7,922 nucleotides of DNA from positions 1-7,922 of the forward strand of contig JAKAHF010000076.1 in the NCBI GenBank assembly GCA_021815245.1, written 5' to 3'. The notes below the pieces were generated by a model. It searched no databases. It was not told the DNA's origin and worked only from the letters and a program-made list of their open reading frames with translations. A program made the translations under genes and the position numbers. Positions 5,689-7,922 of the stretch are shown piece after piece (position 1 is the stretch's first letter; every line of letters starts with the position of its first letter). The DNA is from Actinomycetes bacterium (GTDB lineage Bacteria > Actinomycetota > Thermoleophilia > RBG-16-64-13).

Positions 5689-7433
5689 CGGCTTCAAAGA
5701 TGCCGGCAGCTGGCGCGAAAGAAGAGAACGTACAGCAGAGGAAACTCTCGGGCAAGCGCACCGGAGAGGTGCTCATCGAGATGGGCGTCCTCACGCCCGA
5801 ACAGGTTGACGCGGCGATCGAAGAACAGCGAACGACCCGTCAGCGCATCGGAGACATCGCGCTCGCCAAGGGATGGTGCACGAAAGCCAAGCTGATGGAG
5901 GCTCTCGCGCTCCGGCTGGGCGTGAAGTACCTCGATCTTACCAACACACGCGTTGACCCGGTCACCGCCGATCTCGTCAGCGAGAAGGACGCTCGCCGCT
6001 ATTCGGCGATCCCGATCAGCTTTGTCGACGACCATACGCTTCTTGTGGCGATGGCCGATCCGTCGAATATCGTCGCCATCGACGACCTACGCATCCTCAC
6101 CGGTTTCGATATCGAGCCCGCGATCGCGACGCAAGACGACATCGGCACCCTGCTCTCCAACATGAAGTCCAAGGACGAGGAGATCGCCGAGGACCTTGAC
6201 AGCAAGGGCGAGGGCGACACAGAGGTCGGACAGAGCGAGTTGCGCGATATCAGGGAACAGGTGGACGCTGCTCCCGTAGTCAAGCTGGTCAACGGCGTTC
6301 TGGCCAGAGCGGCCGACGAGGGCGCATCCGACATCCACTTCGAACCGCAGGCCAAGGACCTCCTCATCCGATTCCGTCACGATGGCGTGCTTCACGAGAC
6401 GATGACCATTCCGAAGCGCCTGCAGCAGGGCGTGCTTTCTCGCCTCAAGATCATGGCCGACCTCGACATTGCCGAGCGGCGTGTTCCTCAGGACGGCCGC
6501 ATCGGTCTGGTCGTGGGTGGCCGCCCGATCGATATGCGCGTCGCTTCGCTCCCCACCGTCTACGGCGAGAAGATCGTTATTCGACTTCTCGACCGGTCGA
6601 ACGTCATGCTGCGGCTCGAGGACCTGGGCTTCTCCGATCTGTCCTACTCTCGCTATTCAAAGTCGTTCGCAAAGCCATACGGCGCCATTCTCGTGACAGG
6701 GCCGACCGGCTCGGGCAAATCGACCACCTTGTACGCGACTCTCAACATCCTCAACACCACCGAGAAGAACATCATCACCGTTGAGGACCCGGTCGAGTAC
6801 CGACTCTCCGGTATCAACCAGGTGCAGGTAAACAACAAAGCGGGCCTCACGTTCGCGGCGGGCCTTCGGTCGATTCTGCGATGCGACCCCGACATCATCA
6901 TGATCGGCGAGATCCGAGACAAAGAGACGGCTCAGATCGCTGTCGAGTCGGCGCTTACGGGCCACCTTGTTCTCTCCACACTTCACACCAACAACGCGCC
7001 GGGTGCACTCTCACGTCTGACCGAGATGGGCGTGGAGCCCTTCCTGACCGCCTCGGCCGTCGACTGCGTCATCGCCCAGCGTCTTGCGCGAAAGCTGTGT
7101 GAGTACTGCAAAGAGGCCTATCCCGTGACCCGAGAGATGCTCGAGCGCCTGAACTTCTCGCAGAAGGCAGTCGACGATTGGAAGAACATAGAGCTCTACC
7201 GTCCGATAGGCTGCCAGCGCTGCAATCACACCGGCTACAAGGGCCGCATGGGTATCTACGAGATCATGCCGGTGACCGAGGCTATCGAAAGACTCATCGT
7301 AGAACGCAAGAGTGCCGATGAGATTATGCGAGTCGCCAGTGCTGAGGGCATGGTGTCGCTCAGGCAGGATGGCCTCGAACGGGTCTTGGCGGGCAAGACG
7401 AGTATCGAAGAGATCTCGCGCATCATCGTGTAG
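5685..7433 (+). CDS. pilB: Type IV pilus assembly ATPase PilB (GspE/PulE family)
   Basis: PilB is the hexameric cytoplasmic ATPase that powers pilus extension. The 582-residue protein has an N-terminal MshEN-type domain (about 24-155), an acidic linker (about 162-195), an N2 domain (about 196-320, with GASDIHFEP at 213-221) and a RecA-like ATPase core. The core shows Walker A GPTGSGKST (339-347), Asp box TVEDPVEY (365-372), Walker B IIMIGEIRD (404-412) and His box TGHLVLSTLHT (425-435). A tetracysteine zinc site is complete: C472, C475, C510, C513. GspE of a type II secretion system is the alternative. The pilT-like gene downstream and the absence of gsp genes favour PilB. The GTG start overlaps the aroE stop by four bases (GTGA); ATG 5700, five codons later, is a possible alternative start. 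Ribosome sites are mediocre for both (GGGGAAAGG 5677-5685). Confidence 0.95.
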   Translation: MTASKMPAAGAKEENVQQRKLSGKRTGEVLIEMGVLTPEQVDAAIEEQRTTRQRIGDIALAKGWCTKAKLMEALALRLGVKYLDLTNTRVDPVTADLVSEKDARRYSAIPISFVDDHTLLVAMADPSNIVAIDDLRILTGFDIEPAIATQDDIGTLLSNMKSKDEEIAEDLDSKGEGDTEVGQSELRDIREQVDAAPVVKLVNGVLARAADEGASDIHFEPQAKDLLIRFRHDGVLHETMTIPKRLQQGVLSRLKIMADLDIAERRVPQDGRIGLVVGGRPIDMRVASLPTVYGEKIVIRLLDRSNVMLRLEDLGFSDLSYSRYSKSFAKPYGAILVTGPTGSGKSTTLYATLNILNTTEKNIITVEDPVEYRLSGINQVQVNNKAGLTFAAGLRSILRCDPDIIMIGEIRDKETAQIAVESALTGHLVLSTLHTNNAPGALSRLTEMGVEPFLTASAVDCVIAQRLARKLCEYCKEAYPVTREMLERLNFSQKAVDDWKNIELYRPIGCQRCNHTGYKGRMGIYEIMPVTEAIERLIVERKSADEIMRVASAEGMVSLRQDGLERVLAGKTSIEEISRIIV

Positions 7434-7478
7434 GAGCGCTGAGTCGTATTCACATTGAAGAGTCAAGGCTAGGGGACA
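7434..7478 (+). promoter_or_regulatory. Short pilB-pilT spacer with the pilT ribosome site
   Basis: This 45-base gap has no promoter-like pair or terminator hairpin that I can see. AGGGGA (7471-7476) lies two to three bases before ATG 7479, closer than usual. An in-frame TAG at 7470-7472 overlaps this site and excludes any earlier start. pilB and pilT are most likely co-transcribed. Confidence 0.5.
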
Positions 7479-7922
7479 ATGGACATAGGTGAGATTCTCA
7501 GGGAAGTCGTCAATAGGGACGCATCCGACCTCCATCTCTCGGTCGGGGTGCCACCGGTCATCCGTGTCGACGGCCATCTCGAGAATCTCGACTACCCGGT
7601 CTTGGCTGCCAACGATGCCCGAGAGCTCATCTACAGCATCCTGTCTCAGGACCAACGCCAGAAACTAGAGACCGACTGGGAAGTCGACTTTTCCTACTCG
7701 CTCTATGGCATGGCCCGCTTCCGCGTCAACGCGTACTTCCAGCGTGGCTCGCTCAGCGCCGCGTTCAGATTGGTGCCCGTCAGCATCAAGACCATCGATC
7801 AGTTGGGGCTTCCCAAGATCTTGCACTCGTTCTGCCACAAGCCACGTGGTTTTGTGCTCGTTACCGGCCCCACCGGCTCCGGCAAATCGACCACCCTCGC
7901 GGCGATCATCGACGAAATCAAC
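7479..7922 (+). CDS. pilT: Type IV pilus retraction ATPase PilT, N-terminal part
   Basis: This gene runs off the window edge; 148 residues are visible of an expected 340-370. PilT is the hexameric ATPase that depolymerises pili, giving twitching motility and DNA uptake. The N-terminus (MDIGEILREVV, then ASDLHLSVGVPPVIRVDG at 15-32) is characteristic of PilT. The PAS-like N-terminal domain ends near residue 100 after ARFRVNAYFQRG (79-90) and AAFRLVP (94-100). Walker A GPTGSGKST is at 130-138. The Asp box, Walker B, His box and the AIRNLIRE-type C-terminal motif lie outside the window, so PilT cannot be separated with certainty from the related PilU, although PilT is the likelier reading. It is the second member of the PilB/PilT pair and implies retractable pili. 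Confidence 0.93.
   Translation, partial: MDIGEILREVVNRDASDLHLSVGVPPVIRVDGHLENLDYPVLAANDARELIYSILSQDQRQKLETDWEVDFSYSLYGMARFRVNAYFQRGSLSAAFRLVPVSIKTIDQLGLPKILHSFCHKPRGFVLVTGPTGSGKSTTLAAIIDEIN

Noticed and set aside
7011..7655. A 214-codon minus-strand open frame across the pilB-pilT junction
   Set aside because: It is antisense to two clearly coding regions and has no recognisable protein features.

Overview
The window reads as a stretch of chromosome from a GC-rich bacterium, most likely an actinomycetote. The gene order (DUF948-like protein, small single-pass membrane protein, alaS, ruvX, mltG, aroE) is the housekeeping cluster I know from Actinobacteria such as Streptomyces. The retraction-capable type IV pilus genes directly behind aroE (pilB, then pilT) point away from Streptomyces and Mycobacterium and toward an early-branching class such as Coriobacteriia. 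The lineage is inferred from gene order and protein character; no search was run.

Layout: everything real lies on the + strand, tightly packed. At 1-138 is the C-terminal end of a DUF948-like membrane-associated protein, overlapping by one base an 82-residue YtxH-like protein (138-386). A 163-base gap with inverted repeats leads to alaS (550-3165). ruvX (3166-3576) follows with no gap, and mltG (3581-4687) starts four bases after ruvX. A 134-base gap unusually rich in short complementary segments precedes aroE (4822-5688). aroE overlaps pilB (5685-7433) by four bases, and 45 bases later pilT (7479 onward) runs off the window edge after its Walker A motif.

How the genes work together: alaS charges tRNA-Ala and edits mischarged products. 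ruvX encodes a RuvC-fold nuclease family member tied to pre-16S rRNA processing. mltG terminates nascent peptidoglycan strands at the membrane. aroE makes shikimate. pilB and pilT are the extension and retraction ATPases of type IV pili. Spacing suggests one long transcript, or two units separated at the mltG-aroE gap; no convincing promoter or intrinsic terminator is visible.

No new defence, mobile or CRISPR-like system is present. The points most worth a second look are: (1) the aroE leader, where one segment can pair either with a neighbouring segment or with the aroE Shine-Dalgarno region; (2) the PilB N-terminus, which carries two 24-residue MshEN-type repeats with a 5-residue spacer, suggesting a cyclic di-GMP-binding domain with an altered second half; (3) the palindrome and 9-bp inverted repeat ahead of alaS; and (4) the four-base coupling of aroE to pilB.
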